Below are positions 11,180-22,130 of a stretch of 64,000 nt of DNA, piece by piece. A program made the position numbers and the translations under genes. Under the pieces are notes generated by a model that did no database searches, was not told the DNA's origin, and saw only the letters and a program-made list of their open reading frames with translations. Each line of letters begins with the position of its first letter. The stretch's first letter is position 1. Source of the DNA: Macrotis lagotis (Eukaryota > Chordata > Mammalia > Peramelemorphia > Peramelidae); assembly GCF_037893015.1 (NCBI RefSeq), contig NC_133658.1, positions 427,581,890 through 427,645,889 on the forward strand. The letters are read 5' to 3'.

Positions 11180-11395
11180 AAGAGGCACTTATTTAATTTT
11201 CATAACAACCCTGGGAGGTAGATGATATCATTATTACCATTATCATTATTATTATTATCATTATTATTATTATTATTATTATTTTCATTTTTCAGATAAG
11301 GAAACCTAGGAAAACAGAGGTTAAATGATTTGCCAATGAGACAGGATTTAAACTCAGATGTTCCTGACTCCAAGCTTTGCTTGGAGGGGAAACCC
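11180..11395 (-). repeat. MIR-type SINE with (ATT)n expansion
   Basis: Antisense MIR blocks 'cataacaaccctgggaggta' and 'aggaaacctaggaaaacaga' flank a run of att/atc trinucleotides (about 11228-11283) that replaces the short 'attattatcccc' of the normal SINE. The Asn-rich open frame on the minus strand comes from this run. Confidence 0.65.
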
Positions 11396-12364
11396 ATTAC
11401 CTCCCCAGGTAGACTATGTCACTTAATATTGCTTTAATTATTAAGAAGATTTTCCTCCTTGTATTAAATCTGAACCTCATTTTAAAAAATGAAATGTATT
11501 ATCTGATCAGATAATGGTTACATTATCTATGAGTCATATCTTAGCCAGTATAATAATGCTAAGATCAGAAATCAAAATCAAATTAGAACATATAAAAATG
11601 AGAAGAGAATACACACAATTGTACCAGGTCCTATTTGACATATTCAAATAAGCCATTGATAGCAAGCAATGGAAAATGAAAAAAGGCTGAGATACTGACT
11701 TGAGCATTCCCATTTTTCACAATTGTAAAGCATTTGCTATAATAAGGAGGGTAAAAGAGGTCATTAACCATTTTAGCCAGAAAATATTTGATTTGCCTGC
11801 CAAGGAAAGCCATCATATCCAAGGGAAACCAAATTAGAATACAAACTCATTTGTAAAGCATGCAGGAATATGGCAGATGATTTTAAGCAGGATTTCTCCA
11901 TAATACACTGAAAAACACTGGAGACATAGACATTTTCCAGAAAGCTTGATGTGGTACTCAAGTGAATGACTTAATTCCCAAGAGCATTCAAAGATGAAAT
12001 AGTCTTGAGGACAACAAATAGAAGAAAAATAAAACAGATTAGTTAATGATTTTGTCTAACAATTTATTTTCATCATAATCACATGATCATATTCTCAAAA
12101 TTATCTTCCAAGAAATGATCATATTTGAAATCTAATACATCAGCAGTTAAAAAAGCAAAGAAGATGAAGTAAAGAATATTATGTTAGAGGTAAATAGTCT
12201 CAAAAGAATGTGGAGTATGTTATAAAATTTATTGGGGAGAAGAATATACCAAAATATTGGGAAAGTCAAAAATAATAATAATTATATTACTATCTCCAAA
12301 AAGGTGAGCAAGTGAACCTCAATAACTACCAATTTAACTATTTTTATCTTTATAACAAAATGTA

Positions 12365-12595
12365 AAATTTAGCATTTATATAATGATTTAGGATGTGCAA
12401 TTCACTTTCCAAATATGATCTCATTTAATCTTCACAACAACCTTAGGAGGAAGTTGCTATTTTTTATTCTCATTTTATAGATGAGGAAACTGAGACAGAC
12501 AGAGGTTAAGTGACTTGCCCAGGATAACACAGCCAGAAACTTGGGTTTTTCTGATTATATATCCGATGCTTTTTCAGTATAACATCTAGCTACCT
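12365..12595 (-). repeat. MIR-type SINE, antisense, inside RTE relic
   Basis: 'tcacaacaaccttaggagga', 'gatgaggaaactgagacaga' and 'ttaagtgacttgcccaggat' in antisense order. Confidence 0.7.
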
Positions 12596-12884
12596 TATAA
12601 TATTTATAATAATGAACCATAGCTCTATCAAAAGTATCCCTAATGAAAATATGGTAAAGGAATAAAGAAGTTTTAGCAAATGATCTTCTATAGTAGATAA
12701 CAGTCTTATTATATGTAATATATTAAAGTATTGTCATGTAATATATCAAAAGCTAAAAATAATATATATCCTTCTCTAGTTGCTGATTATCAGGGAGAAA
12801 ATTTAGCATAGTATGGAAAAATAAAGCATTAAAGATTCTGTTCCAATTAGAAATGTCACATGCATATTTTAAAGTAGTTTTTGT

Positions 12885-13118
12885 GGTTGTTCAATGGTAA
12901 CCAACTCTTCATAATCTTGTTTTCTTGGCAAAGATATTGAAGTGATTTGTTATTTCCTTCTCAGCTCATTTTACAGATGAAGAAATTGAGATAGAGTTAA
13001 GTGACTTGACCAGGGTCACATAACAAACAAACTTCTAAGGCCAGGTTTGAACTCAGGGAGATGAGTCTTCCTGACTCCAGGTCTGGCCCTCTCTCTATTA
13101 CACCAAATAACTGCTCCA
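12885..13118 (-). repeat. MAR1-type SINE, antisense, inside RTE relic
   Basis: 'ttttcttggcaaagatattg', 'ccagggtcacataacaaac' and 'agtcttcctgactccaggtc' in antisense MAR1 order. Confidence 0.75.
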
Positions 13119-13539
13119 TTAAAGTCATACCAAATTACATTATTTTAACAACTACACAGAGAACTCTGTCCTACCATATTATGATTAATATGAGTGAATA
13201 AGGTGTAAGTCCTATGAAGAGTACAAAAGGAAATCAAAGATAAAGCATTCCAGATTCTAACACTTGTGAGGGACATGCTACTGAATACATCAAACTCCAG
13301 AAAATTAAATTGCTTCCTGAATAGTATTTGTGCTCACTTAAAACAAATTATTCTAATAATGCATGCAAGAAAAACCAAGTGGATGTGGAATACTTTCTGT
13401 CCAGACTGTGACATGCAGCTGTATGACTTAGTATGTCAGTATATGAATTATCTCTGTGATTGCTCAATACTATTAATCAGAAGATAGTAGAACAAAATCA
13501 TCTTTGTGCCTGCTTTAATAATATAATCATATGAGTGTA

Positions 13540-13873
13540 TAATGTCATTTTGCATTGTGTGCATGAAATTATGTGTGTGTCTGTATATTGTATACATGCA
13601 TGTCTATGTACATTATATGTTTATTTTATGCAAACATAGTCTAAGTAAAATTCTCTTTGCAATTTCTACCCATTCCTTCTGATTCTGTTCTCTGGGACAA
13701 AATGGACCAAGGACCTTCCTCCATTTGGCAGGTAGAGGTCCAGCTCATTATCCATCTTCAGGATCTATCCCAGATGGAGATATATAGCAAATAGTACATA
13801 TATATCTGTGTCAATATATACACAAACAAATATAGATGCTATAGTGGGTGTATGTAATATGAATGATATAAAC

Positions 13874-13907
<34 letters not shown>

Positions 13908-14190
13908 GCATATATATTATATACTAAACAGGTCTATCTGTATAAATGTGATCTATAATACTGCTATAGTGTGTGATCTGCACTATAAATACTATATAGA
14001 TGTATCTGCATATATAAGTATTTATATGATATATACTAAATTTGCTATATAAATCAAATAGTATAATTTTGATATATACTATGACTATGTACTATTTGTA
14101 TCCTTACATGTATATATATATATATCATATATCATATACTATAACTCTATACAATATCAATATATCTGTACAGATATATACTCTATCTAC
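13540..14190. repeat. AT-rich low-complexity region
   Basis: Dominated by ata/tat steps with a (TA)n core at 13874-13900 and another near 14108-14126. Short frames over it are chance. Confidence 0.7.
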
Positions 14191-14194
14191 TTAC

Positions 14195-14830
14195 TTTGTG
14201 ATTTGTCCTTCTTTTTCAAATAGGACAAATGACATCTTATTGCCTTGATTAGCCATTATTTGGATTTAAGTGAGGCAGAATAGCACAAAGTCATTAATCT
14301 TACTCTTTCTTACTGAGTCATCAAAGTCCAGTGGCAGGACAAAAGTCAGGATAATTGGTGATGACCCAGGATGCAGTGAATGACCTTGGCATCTTCAACA
14401 TCTGACCAAGCTCTGGTATTTCAAGTACTTCAGCAACCTTCATGGTCTTTCCCACAGCTAATGCCTCTCGCAAAATTATATTGCTTTTATTTTTATTTTA
14501 TTTTTCATTTATGAAATAACACAAATATTTCCATAACATTGCAGAATTAAAAAAACTGATACCACCTGAAGTCGAAAATCTATTATATACAATATGTTTT
14601 CATATACCCATTCTATCGGGGGAAACTAACTCATCAAAGACTGTCAGTTACCCTCAATTAAATGGTTTGTCAAGACAGTTTTACCAGGTTATGGCCATTA
14701 CATGAAACATAGTATCTTGGTGAGGTTTGGATGAACTCTGGTGAGGGTTGGATGACCAATTGGACACTAAAGACAGATGAGTATAAAAGCGGCTGAAACA
14801 AGCTCTTACATCAGAGGTGCTATTCCTCCC
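14195..14830 (-). mobile_element. RTE-tailed SINE, antisense, split by an insertion
   Basis: Begins 'gatttgtccttctttttcaa' (the reverse of the shared RTE tail) and continues with 'ggatttaagtgaggcagaat', 'atcaaagtccagtggcagga' and 'gaccttggcatcttcaacat'. After an unrelated piece at about 14465-14595 it resumes with 'ctatcgggggaaactaac' and 'gatgagtataaaagcggctg'. Family recognised from these blocks. Confidence 0.6.
14465..14595 (-). repeat. Short L1 3' end fragment inside the SINE
   Basis: 'tttatttttcatttatgaaataacac' and the text after it closely parallel the start of the larger L1 3' end at 15.1 kb ('tttttaatgtatgaaataac'). The shared order suggests a short 5'-truncated L1 copy; only parts are quoted. 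Confidence 0.4.
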
Positions 14831-15094
14831 TCAACACTCCATATACCCTGTTTATATTTCTATGATATACACTATATCTATATATTATATAGAACTCTCT
14901 ATGTATGTATAGATAGATAGATGTGTGTATATGTTACATATACTATATATATAACTATATTAATCTATATGGGACATATATTTTATGCCAGTTTTACATG
15001 ATCACATATATATATATATATATAAATATGAATATACTGTTTCTTTATGTAATATAGAAATATCTATATATATTTCCAAAGTTCCTTTTCTCTT
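14831..15094. repeat. AT-rich low-complexity region
   Basis: Irregular ata/tat repeats, with (TA)n near 15005-15024. Confidence 0.6.
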
Positions 15095-15840
15095 TCTCCA
15101 CTGCTGTCTGCCCAAAATTATTCATTTTTCTTTTATTTTTAATGTATGAAATAACAAACATTTCCATAATATTGAATTTTTATTAAAAAAGATGACATTA
15201 TGTATAACTTTCTATTCCCTTAAATATATAATAAAGTCATCATGTAATTTTTCTTTTTATCCCTTCTCCCTCCCCCATCCCTTAGAGATAAGCTACTATT
15301 AGAGTCAAATATATACATACATACATACATATATACTCACATATACACAAACACACCTGAACATATAAATAAAACCATTCTACACACACTTCTATTTATC
15401 AATTGCTTCTCTGAAGATAGTGTCATCTTTCATATGACCTTTGTAGTTAATTTGAGTATGAAACTTGGTTATCCAAAGTTATTTTTAAAATAATATTTCG
15501 GTTACTATATACAATGTTGTCTCGGTCCTGTTCATTTTTTCCTTTTCATAATTTCATGGAAGTCTATCCAAGTTTTGCTAAGATCATCAAGTTCATCATT
15601 TCTTCCATCACAACCAAACAGCAGAACTTGTTTTACCATTCTCCAAATGATGACCATTCCTGCAATTTCTACTCCTTTACCACCACACAGAGAGATGCTA
15701 TAAACATTTGAGAAAATATGTTATTTTTCTTTTTCCCTAATCATCATTGGAAAGAGACCTTATAGTGGTATTGCTGGTCAATGGATATAGACAATTTCCA
15801 AAATTTTATTTTCTATGTCTTCATAGCTCTTGCTATCCCC
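15095..15840 (-). mobile_element. L1 3' end, antisense, 5'-truncated
   Basis: T-rich start followed by antisense L1 3' UTR, an (atac)n stretch near 15312-15335, and then the end of ORF2: 'accattctccaaatgatgac', 'gagatgctataaacatttg' and 'cttatagtggtattgctggt' correspond to the conserved C-terminal ORF2 segment. Old copy. Confidence 0.6.
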
Positions 15841-15958
15841 AAGAGAATGCAAATTCCTTGAAGACAGAGAGAATTTAATTTTGTGTCTTTAAATTTTGCT
15901 TACATACCTTTTACATGCTTAATAAATGCTTGAGCAATGATTCATTGAATTTGGTCAA
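15841..15958 (+). repeat. L2 LINE 3' end
   Basis: 'tccttgaagacagagagaat' to 'tgcttaataaatgcttgagc' is the sense L2 3' end. Confidence 0.65.
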
Positions 15959-16045
15959 GTGACTTCAACTCTCCTGCTGTCAGTTTCATGATATGTAAAA
16001 TGAGGGAAATGGACTCAATGGCCTCCATGACTAAATCTGTGGCCT
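15945..16045 (+). repeat. MIR/THER1-type SINE 3' part
   Basis: 'ggtcaagtgacttcaactct' and 'tgtaaaatgagggaaatgga' in sense order. Confidence 0.5.
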
Positions 16046-16046
16046 G

Positions 16047-16305
16047 TGTGAGCTCATTTATCCTCACAACAGTCCTATGAAGGAGGTGGAAGGATCAGTC
16101 CCTTGCCATGTTATTCCTCTGTGGCAGGCACATTCACAAAGCTTATCTTATTTTCATTTTACAAAGGACACTTAGAGAGATGCACCCATACTTTTCTTCC
16201 TTCATCAGGTTTAAACTGTTGACAAATGTAGGAGGTAAGATTCAAACTCAGGTCTCTCCCAAGTACAAACCCAACACATTTTCCTCTATACCTCTGCTGG
16301 AGTTC
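16047..16305 (-). repeat. MIR-type SINE, antisense
   Basis: 'tcctcacaacagtcctatga', 'ttcattttacaaaggacact' and 'taagattcaaactcaggtct' in antisense order, with an inserted stretch in the middle. Confidence 0.5.
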
Positions 16306-16469
16306 TGATCATGAATTTCATTCTGGAAGTGTTCTGAGAAGCTATTGAGTCTAATTAATACATTTTACAGATAAGAAAATTCAGGTCCAATTCAATTCAT
16401 ATGAAACTTCACCTTGTCAATTCCAATGAAAGTGACTTCTCAAAAAAATCTTTTTTTCTAGGTCTTCCT

Positions 16470-16618
16470 TTGCTTCATAATATCCTTCTTTATATCACAT
16501 ATATTTGTGCACCTAATATATCCTGTCTGAAGCTATAAACAGAGTAGGTATTTTTTTTTATTTTTCTATCCCCAGAACTGATCATAGGACCTAAAACATA
16601 GTAGTCCGTCAAATTTTT
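16470..16618 (+). repeat. L2 LINE 3' end
   Basis: 'ctatccccagaactgatcat' and 'aggacctaaaacatagtag' match the sense L2 3' end. Confidence 0.5.
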
Positions 16619-16648
16619 TCTCCATTAACATTTCATTTGGATACTCTT

Positions 16649-17078
16649 AGAAAAAAAAAAAATCCTAGGATTTTTCCTCCTTTGTGTTTTCATCTCAATT
16701 CCTCATGGTTCATGATGCCAGCTGAGGTTGTAAGCACAATGAATCCAAACTGACAGCATGGTAGCAGATTATTCTGCCACTTTTCCTGATCTTTCAATTG
16801 AACAAATCTGGGGATGATTACACCACACTTGCTTAATCTGCCCATGAGGTTCACAACAATTTTTCCTGCTCTTTGATCATCCATGATCTCAAATTCACCA
16901 ATGTAATCATGCTTCATCATCACAGTTAAGAATCGGACAATTACTTTAGAGCATGGCTTAATGAAAACCTGATGTTTTCCTCGCTTTTCTGCATTGTTGA
17001 TGCTTTTGAGAGCATCTGCCAGAACATTCATGTGCACCATGGGTGGCAGCACTGCAAAATGGCAGAAAGAGCCAAAAT
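16649..17078 (-). pseudogene. RPS15A: Processed pseudogene of ribosomal protein S15A
   Basis: RPS15A (uS8 family) is a component of the 40S ribosomal subunit. On the minus strand the start codon at 17040-17038 gives [20 protein letters not shown] and continues to [13 protein letters not shown], almost the whole 130-residue protein, in one exon. Upstream, 'ctctttctgccattttgc' resembles the usual 5' leader. One residue is lost (RFDVQLKD reads RFVQLKD, an in-frame 3-base deletion), and several residues conserved in the family differ (R to H at residue 3 and at residue 23, G to D in KHGY). A stop at 16692-16690 replaces an Arg codon; after it the frame still reads KHKGGKILGF, and a run of T then shifts the frame at the extreme end. 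Absence of introns and presence of leader sequence indicate a retrocopy. An in-frame ATG four codons upstream is probably leader. No promoter seen; likely silent. Confidence 0.92.
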
Positions 17079-17269
17079 TTTTTTATTGAATCATGATGAG
17101 CGGACAAGATATACTATTTTAAAGAAAAGATTTTAATTATATCAGTTATATTTCTACTTCGGGTCTTACTTCTTTTGAAAGACTTGAATTAGATTATCTT
17201 TAATTATTTTCTTGCTTTGAAATGTTTAATGATTCTGAACAACCTCCTAGAGTTGAGGTCCAAATGATA

Positions 17270-17470
17270 GTTTGCTTCCACTGCTTCCAGGGTCATCTCC
17301 AGTCATCCTGATCCATATCTGGCCCCTGAACCCAGATGACTTCAGAAGAAAAAATGAGACTGGTGAGTTTTCACAGTCCTCTCTCATTTAAATCCAATTC
17401 ACTTGTACATCATGATATTACCTGCTTGATGTCCTGGTTCTCTTTGCGAATGAAGGACAAACAGTAGCCT
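17270..17470 (+). mobile_element. RTE-tailed SINE fragment
   Basis: 'ccagggtcatctccagtcat', 'ctgaacccagatgacttcag' and 'tgaaggacaaacag' match the 3' half of the longer element at 17.57-18.14 kb. Confidence 0.6.
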
Positions 17471-17517
17471 ATGTGAGTAGTCAGAGCTGCCCCATTGCTG
17501 GCCAGTTGTATAACAGA

Positions 17518-17572
17518 GCTCTTTCCTCCCTCACTCCCTCCCTTCCTTCCTTCCTTCTTTCTTTCTTTTATT
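17518..17572. repeat. (CCTT)n/(CTTT)n pyrimidine repeat
   Basis: cctt units grade into cttt units on the plus strand. Confidence 0.85.
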
Positions 17573-18137
17573 TTCCTAACTTCAATCAGTTCTGAGCCAT
17601 CATACTCTTACCTGCAGGTCCTCTGCTTAGAGAAATGTAAGCTTTGATCACTGAAACCTAGCTAGATATCTAGACCCAATACTTTATGACTCTCATTGAC
17701 TGGCCAACAATGGATCCCAAATCAATCCCATTTGGCTATTGCTTGAGTCTAGCCTAATTCCAAGTGAATGTGAATGGCATTTTTTTGTGTGTTTTGGATC
17801 CTGAGGGTCTTCCCTTCCCACATTTGTTTTTTTGACTACTCAAAAGAGGCCATTCTTTGCTTCATTTCTTTTCTTGCCTGCTTGATTACTGAATGGACAT
17901 TGCCTCAGTCCTGTTAAAGACCTTAGCTTGAGAGGTCAGGGTTTCTGACTGCATCCAAAGCCATCTCCAGTCATCTACATCCATGAGCGCTGAACCCCGA
18001 TAGCTTTGTAAGAGAAGATGAGGCTGGTGATTCTGCACAGCCCTACCTCATTTAAATTCAATTCATTTGCATGTTATGGAATCATTTCTTTGCGTCATGG
18101 TCCTCTTTGACAACAAAAGACAAACAACAACAACAAT
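17573..18137 (+). mobile_element. Long RTE-tailed retroposon
   Basis: Blocks include 'acctagctagatatctagac', 'ctgatgaatgtg'-like text near 17765, 'gattactgaatggacattgc', 'ccatctccagtcatctacat' and the tail 'aaaagacaaacaacaacaac'. The last third is paralogous to the copy at 17.27 kb. Non-coding; probably moved by RTE enzymes because of the shared tail. Confidence 0.55.
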
Positions 18138-18219
18138 ATATAGTAACTCACCTGAAGAATATATAGCAAAGCTCTGCCACAGAAAGTGCTGAGCAGACAT
18201 TATAGAATGTGTGTTTAAG

Positions 18220-18468
18220 GATGACAGGCAATTAGGTGACACATTGGATAGAGGACTGGACCTGGATTCAGAAAGACCTGAATTCAAATCTGCCTCAGAC
18301 ACTAGCTATGTGACTCTGGGCAAGTCACTTAACCCAGTTTTCTTCAGTTTCCTCATCTGTAAAATAAGCTAGAGGAAGAAAAAAGCAAACATCTCCAGTA
18401 TCTTTGCCAAGAAAACCCTAAATGAGGTTATAGTTGAACTGAATCAACTGAAGAACAGATTAAGAATG
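18220..18468 (+). repeat. MAR1-type SINE
   Basis: 'ttggatagaggactggacct' (A-box region), 'gtgactctgggcaagtcact' and 'tatctttgccaagaaaaccc' in sense order, full length. Confidence 0.85.
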
Positions 18469-18564
18469 ATTTCCTATTAGCTTAAGGAAAAATTAAAGAG
18501 AAGTCACATGGAGTGTCCAATGTTACATCAGCCACATTATGAAATCCTATGTAGAGCATGGTAA

Positions 18565-18865
18565 AGTATATAAAATTATTGTAGTGGGAATTAGTGAACC
18601 TTAGATTCAAATCCTATTCCTGGTCAGCAAGGTGGCTCAATGGATAGAGTTCTGGGCCTATAGTCAGGAAGATTCATCTTCCTGAATTCACATTTGACCT
18701 CTGACACTGATGTGTGACCCCAACCAAGTCATTTAACCCTATTTGTCTCATTATACTCATCTTAAAAAAATAAGCTGGAGAAGGAAATAGCTCAAGAATT
18801 TTTGCCAAGAAAACTTCAAGTGGGTTCATGAAGATACAACTGAAAAATAACTAAACAATATTTAA
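18565..18865 (+). repeat. MAR1-type SINE, inserted in or beside a MIR head
   Basis: 'gcaaggtggctcaatggata' starts the MAR1, which ends 'tttgccaagaaaacttcaag' and 'aaaataactaaacaat'. The preceding 'gtagtgggaattagtgaacc' looks like a MIR head cut by the insertion. Confidence 0.75.
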
Positions 18866-19099
18866 TGTAGAGTACATCACAGGCCAGCTCAAAGGCTGCT
18901 TTCTGTAAGAAACCCTCCATCATCATTCCAAACCAGAGAGACCATTCCCCACTCGGAACTTCCAAAGAAAATGCTCTTATCTATACCACTCATTGGGTCC
19001 TTAACATACATAATCTTGTGCTGGTCAATTTTTAGCAAATTCCTCTCTGAAGGGAGAAAAAAATTACATATGACACTTTTAAGTTTGAACTGCATTATT

Positions 19100-19235
19100 T
19101 TTTTAGGTTCTTTTGCAAGGCAATTGGGGCGGGGGGGTTAAGTGGCTTGCCCAAGGCCACACAGCTAGGTAATTAGAAAGTATCTGAGGCTGAATTTGAA
19201 CTCAGGTATTCCAGTGCTCGCCACCTTGCCACCCC
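19100..19235 (-). mobile_element. WSINE1-like SINE, antisense, with TSD
   Basis: 'cttttgcaaggcaattgggg' to 'ccaccttgccacccc' in antisense order, with a G-run of seven at 19131-19137. The 14-base duplication 'tgaaYtgcattatt' lies at 19086-19099 and 19236-19249 with one mismatch. Confidence 0.85.
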
Positions 19236-19496
19236 TGAATTGCATTATTAACACTTTCTTCACAAAATTTTTTTTAAGTCTGGGCAATTAAATAAAACAA
19301 TCAAGTCTTGCTTTATAAGATTTATCAATTTTTGAAGTGTAATGTTCAGCTCACACTAAAAATTTAAGTATAGTCTCTTGTAAATCAATTTAAGCTATCT
19401 CCAGCATAATTTTATCTTGTTGTATTATCAATATTTCACAGTTCAATAGCACTTCAATATTTAAAAAGTATTCTGTCATCAACCATATGAAATAGT

Positions 19497-19628
19497 ATAT
19501 TCATCTCTATTTTACTAATTTAAAAAACTGAAACTCAGAGTCATTAAGTGACTTGTCTGAAGTCATGAAATTAAGAAGTACTGGAAACATAATATAATAT
19601 AATATATATATATATATATATATATAAT
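19497..19628 (-). repeat. MIR fragment followed by (TA)n
   Basis: 'aaactgaaactcagagtcat' and 'taagtgacttgtctgaagtc' antisense, then TA units to 19625. Confidence 0.6.
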
Positions 19629-19689
19629 TTAATATAAATTCTCTGTTCTTTCCACCATACCACATCCCATCTTAGTCACAAAATGTCAG

Positions 19690-19875
19690 ACTCAGACTCA
19701 GAACATAGAATGTAAGAGCTGGACTGGACATTTGAAGCCATTCACTTAATTTTACATCTTATGAAACTGAGGCCTAGAGAAGGAATGGGACTTAGTCATA
19801 GTGGGTAAGTCCTGTACTAGTAACCAGGTCTCATGACTTCAACCTTTTTTTTTAATTGTACCACTTCTCCTTTTT
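19690..19875 (-). repeat. MIR/THER1-type SINE, antisense
   Basis: 'aacatagaatgtaagagctg', 'atgaaactgaggcctagaga' and 'gtaaccaggtctcatgactt' in antisense order. Confidence 0.6.
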
Positions 19876-20329
19876 ATGTGTCTACATCTTTTTTCCCCAT
19901 CAAGATTGCAAACCTCTCATTTGAATGATTGATTAACATTCAACATGGTCCTATCAGAACCAAGCAATAAGTCAAAGTGAGATTTTCCTTCTGAAATATG
20001 CTTGTTTATGTGAATTCAAGGCCAACATATTCCACGTGGTCTCAGTGTAGTTTCCATCTTACTGATGAATGATTGCTCTAAAATGGAAAGGCCAGATAGA
20101 CTATTGATGTAGAGCCAACCCTGGCCAAACCATTCTGCCCTCTGAGCCATTTATGTTAGAATTTTGGCATCAACCAACTCTGAACTGTGTCTGTGTGTTC
20201 CAGAGTTTATTTCTAATAATTTAAGTTTCTGGAGAGAGGAATAAGTCAATTATCCAATGGTCTGGCTGATTTTACAGACCCCTCAGATTCATGTAATCAA
20301 AAGACCAATTTCATTCTCAATTTAATTTG

Positions 20330-20455
20330 AATCAATAAATATTTAGCAAAAATCTTGCGTTAAGCACTAAGGAAGATATGAAGACAAAAGATGACTCAGT
20401 CTCTGGTTTCAAGGAACTTATATTCAAGAAGAGAGATACACAAATAAAAAAGATA
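20330..20455 (-). repeat. L2 LINE 3' region, antisense
   Basis: 'aatcaataaatatttagcaa', 'cgttaagcactaaggaagat' and 'ggtttcaaggaacttatatt' in antisense order. Confidence 0.6.
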
Positions 20456-20489
20456 AGATGTGAAATGTGGAAGGAGAAATATTGGAAAA

Positions 20490-20688
20490 AAATTAGTTGT
20501 CTGCATGACTCTCTAGAGCAGAACTAAAAGCAGTTGGTGAACATTACAGAGAAGTCGATTTTGACTCTGTGAATGGAAAAAAAAAATTCTTGATATGTAG
20601 ACCTTTCCAAAAATGGATTGTCTTAGGAAGTAATGGACTTCTGCTTACTGGAAATCCTATATGTCAGATGGAGAAAAGATGACTATTT
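20490..20688 (+). repeat. CR1/L3 3' fragment
   Basis: 'agcagaactaaaagcagttg', 'gaagtcgattttgactctgt' and 'atggattgtcttaggaagta' follow the CR1/L3 3' order. Confidence 0.4.
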
Positions 20689-20689
20689 C

Positions 20690-21330
20690 ACAAAAATATT
20701 ATAAAGGAGATTTCAACCTAGTGATACTACCACTACACCTATAATGCAAAGAGACCAAAGAAAGTGAAAAAGTCTTATATATACCAAAAATATTTATAAC
20801 TGCCCCTTTTGAAATCACAAATAACTAGAAACTGGAGAGAAGGAACCTTCAATTGGGAAATGCTTGAACATATGATGATATGTGAATGTAACGGGATAAT
20901 TGCACTTATAAAATTTGTGAAGGATAAAATACCAGATAAACTTAAGATTTGAATTAACTATCACAGAATGAAGAAATCATAACCAAGAGAATTATTTAAT
21001 TTTGAGAACTTAAGTTTATATTGTTGTTCTATATTGTTACTCTATAACAACTAAAAGAGAATAATTTGAAACACTTAAATCTAACTCAAAAACCCATAAT
21101 GAAAATTTCTAGCCACTACCTGAAAGAGAGGTGATAGACTTACGAGCAGAATGTGTGCATTTTTTTTAATATGGACAACTTGGAAATTTGCTTTGTGCTT
21201 AAAATTGCATATTTTCTAAAGGATTTGTTTCTTTTTCTTTCTTCTGGAAGGTAAAGAGATAGGAGGAGGGGAGAAAATAAATACTTGTTAATTGAAAAAT
21301 AAATTCTATATAAACAAATAAAGAAGACAA
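20690..21330 (+). mobile_element. L1 3' end, 5'-truncated, old
   Basis: 'gtgatactaccactacacct' and 'taactagaaactggagagaa' match the C-terminal ORF2 region; then comes 3' UTR with 'aggtaaagagataggaggag' and an A-rich end at about 21325. Many changes. Confidence 0.6.
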
Positions 21331-21403
21331 CTGCAAGTTTGCTAATTTATCCTGTTCCTACTGATTGCTTCCTGCTATAGTTCACATGAGGGTGAGTGGA
21401 TTG
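21331..21403. repeat. 73-bp direct repeat, copy 1
   Basis: Matches 22700-22772 at 72 of 73 positions by eye (a/g at the sixth base). It starts directly after the L1 tail. Confidence 0.95.
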
Positions 21404-21469
21404 TACAGACATGCCCGCTGAAGTCCCTCCAAAGTCTGTGATTCTTTAATTCTAAGATATCAATGATAT

Positions 21470-21930
21470 CTTTTGAGAAAATTTGAGGAGGGAGAAATTA
21501 TCTTCAGCTTGAGAGATCAGAGAAGACTTCCTTTAGGAATTAGCATCCATACTAATATTTGAAGGAAGAAAAAAATTCAACAATTATCAATAAACTAAGA
21601 AAGGCAGTTTTGCAGGTATTATTGGAAATAGTGTGAGGGGGGTATGGATTCTGAGTGAAAACTTGCAGAATGGAGAAGGCATTAATATTATTTGGCTGGA
21701 ATGAAGAATGAGTGAAGAGAATGAGATAAAGGTAATCTAGAACTGGACTGTGAAGTACCATTCCAAATTAATGTTTATATTTTCATCTTATAAGGCAAAG
21801 GGATAATATTGTCAAACATATGTATTAGAAAAGTCATTTTGCCAGCAGTGTGAGAAATGTAAGAGAGAAAAGAGAAACCAGGGAGATCCATTCAGAGCCT
21901 ATTACAATAGTTCAGATATAAAGCTCTTTG
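21470..21930 (-). repeat. L2 LINE internal region, antisense
   Basis: 'agagaagacttcctttagga', 'gaaaagtcattttgccagca' and 'cagggagatccattcagagc' followed by 'cctattacaatagttcag' are consecutive antisense L2 blocks. Confidence 0.7.
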
Positions 21931-22130
21931 ATGCCTAGGATTATTTTACTTTTCCATTTATTTCCCTAATGTTTAAGAAGGGGCTTTGCACATAATAAAG
22001 ACTAAATAGATCATTCATTTATTCTCTGTAGTTTTCACCCACTGCCCCTAGTCTGTCTTCTGGGGACAAGTAGAAAACAGTTTCCCCAGGACTTAATACA
22101 GGGCTCTACTAAATGGGTGCTGAATCAAAT
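21931..22130 (+). repeat. L2 LINE 3' ends
   Basis: 'ggggctttgcacataataaa' and, further on, 'gctctactaaatgggtgctg' look like two sense L2 3' ends. Confidence 0.45.

Larger units (their letters stand above)
11830..13490 (+). pseudogene. Decayed RTE LINE polymerase, interrupted by SINEs
   Basis: Broken frames carry RTE-like reverse-transcriptase blocks in the right order. Near 12290-12340 the translation gives a KKGEQ.NLNNY block like the RTE 'KKGD..DP.NYRP' motif. Near 12770-12810 a LVADYQ stretch resembles the 'FVDYEKAFD' block. At 13357-13440 'ARKTKWMWNTFCPDCDMQLY' resembles the downstream 'KKTK.M...C.D.DMQL' block. Two SINEs (12365-12595 and 12885-13118) sit inside it. Stops and frameshifts are frequent and no end is defined; the left boundary is uncertain. 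Family assignment rests on remembered motifs only. Confidence 0.5.

Noticed and set aside
13540-14190. AT-rich region as replication origin or matrix attachment site
   Set aside because: AT-richness alone does not support this; simple repeats explain it.
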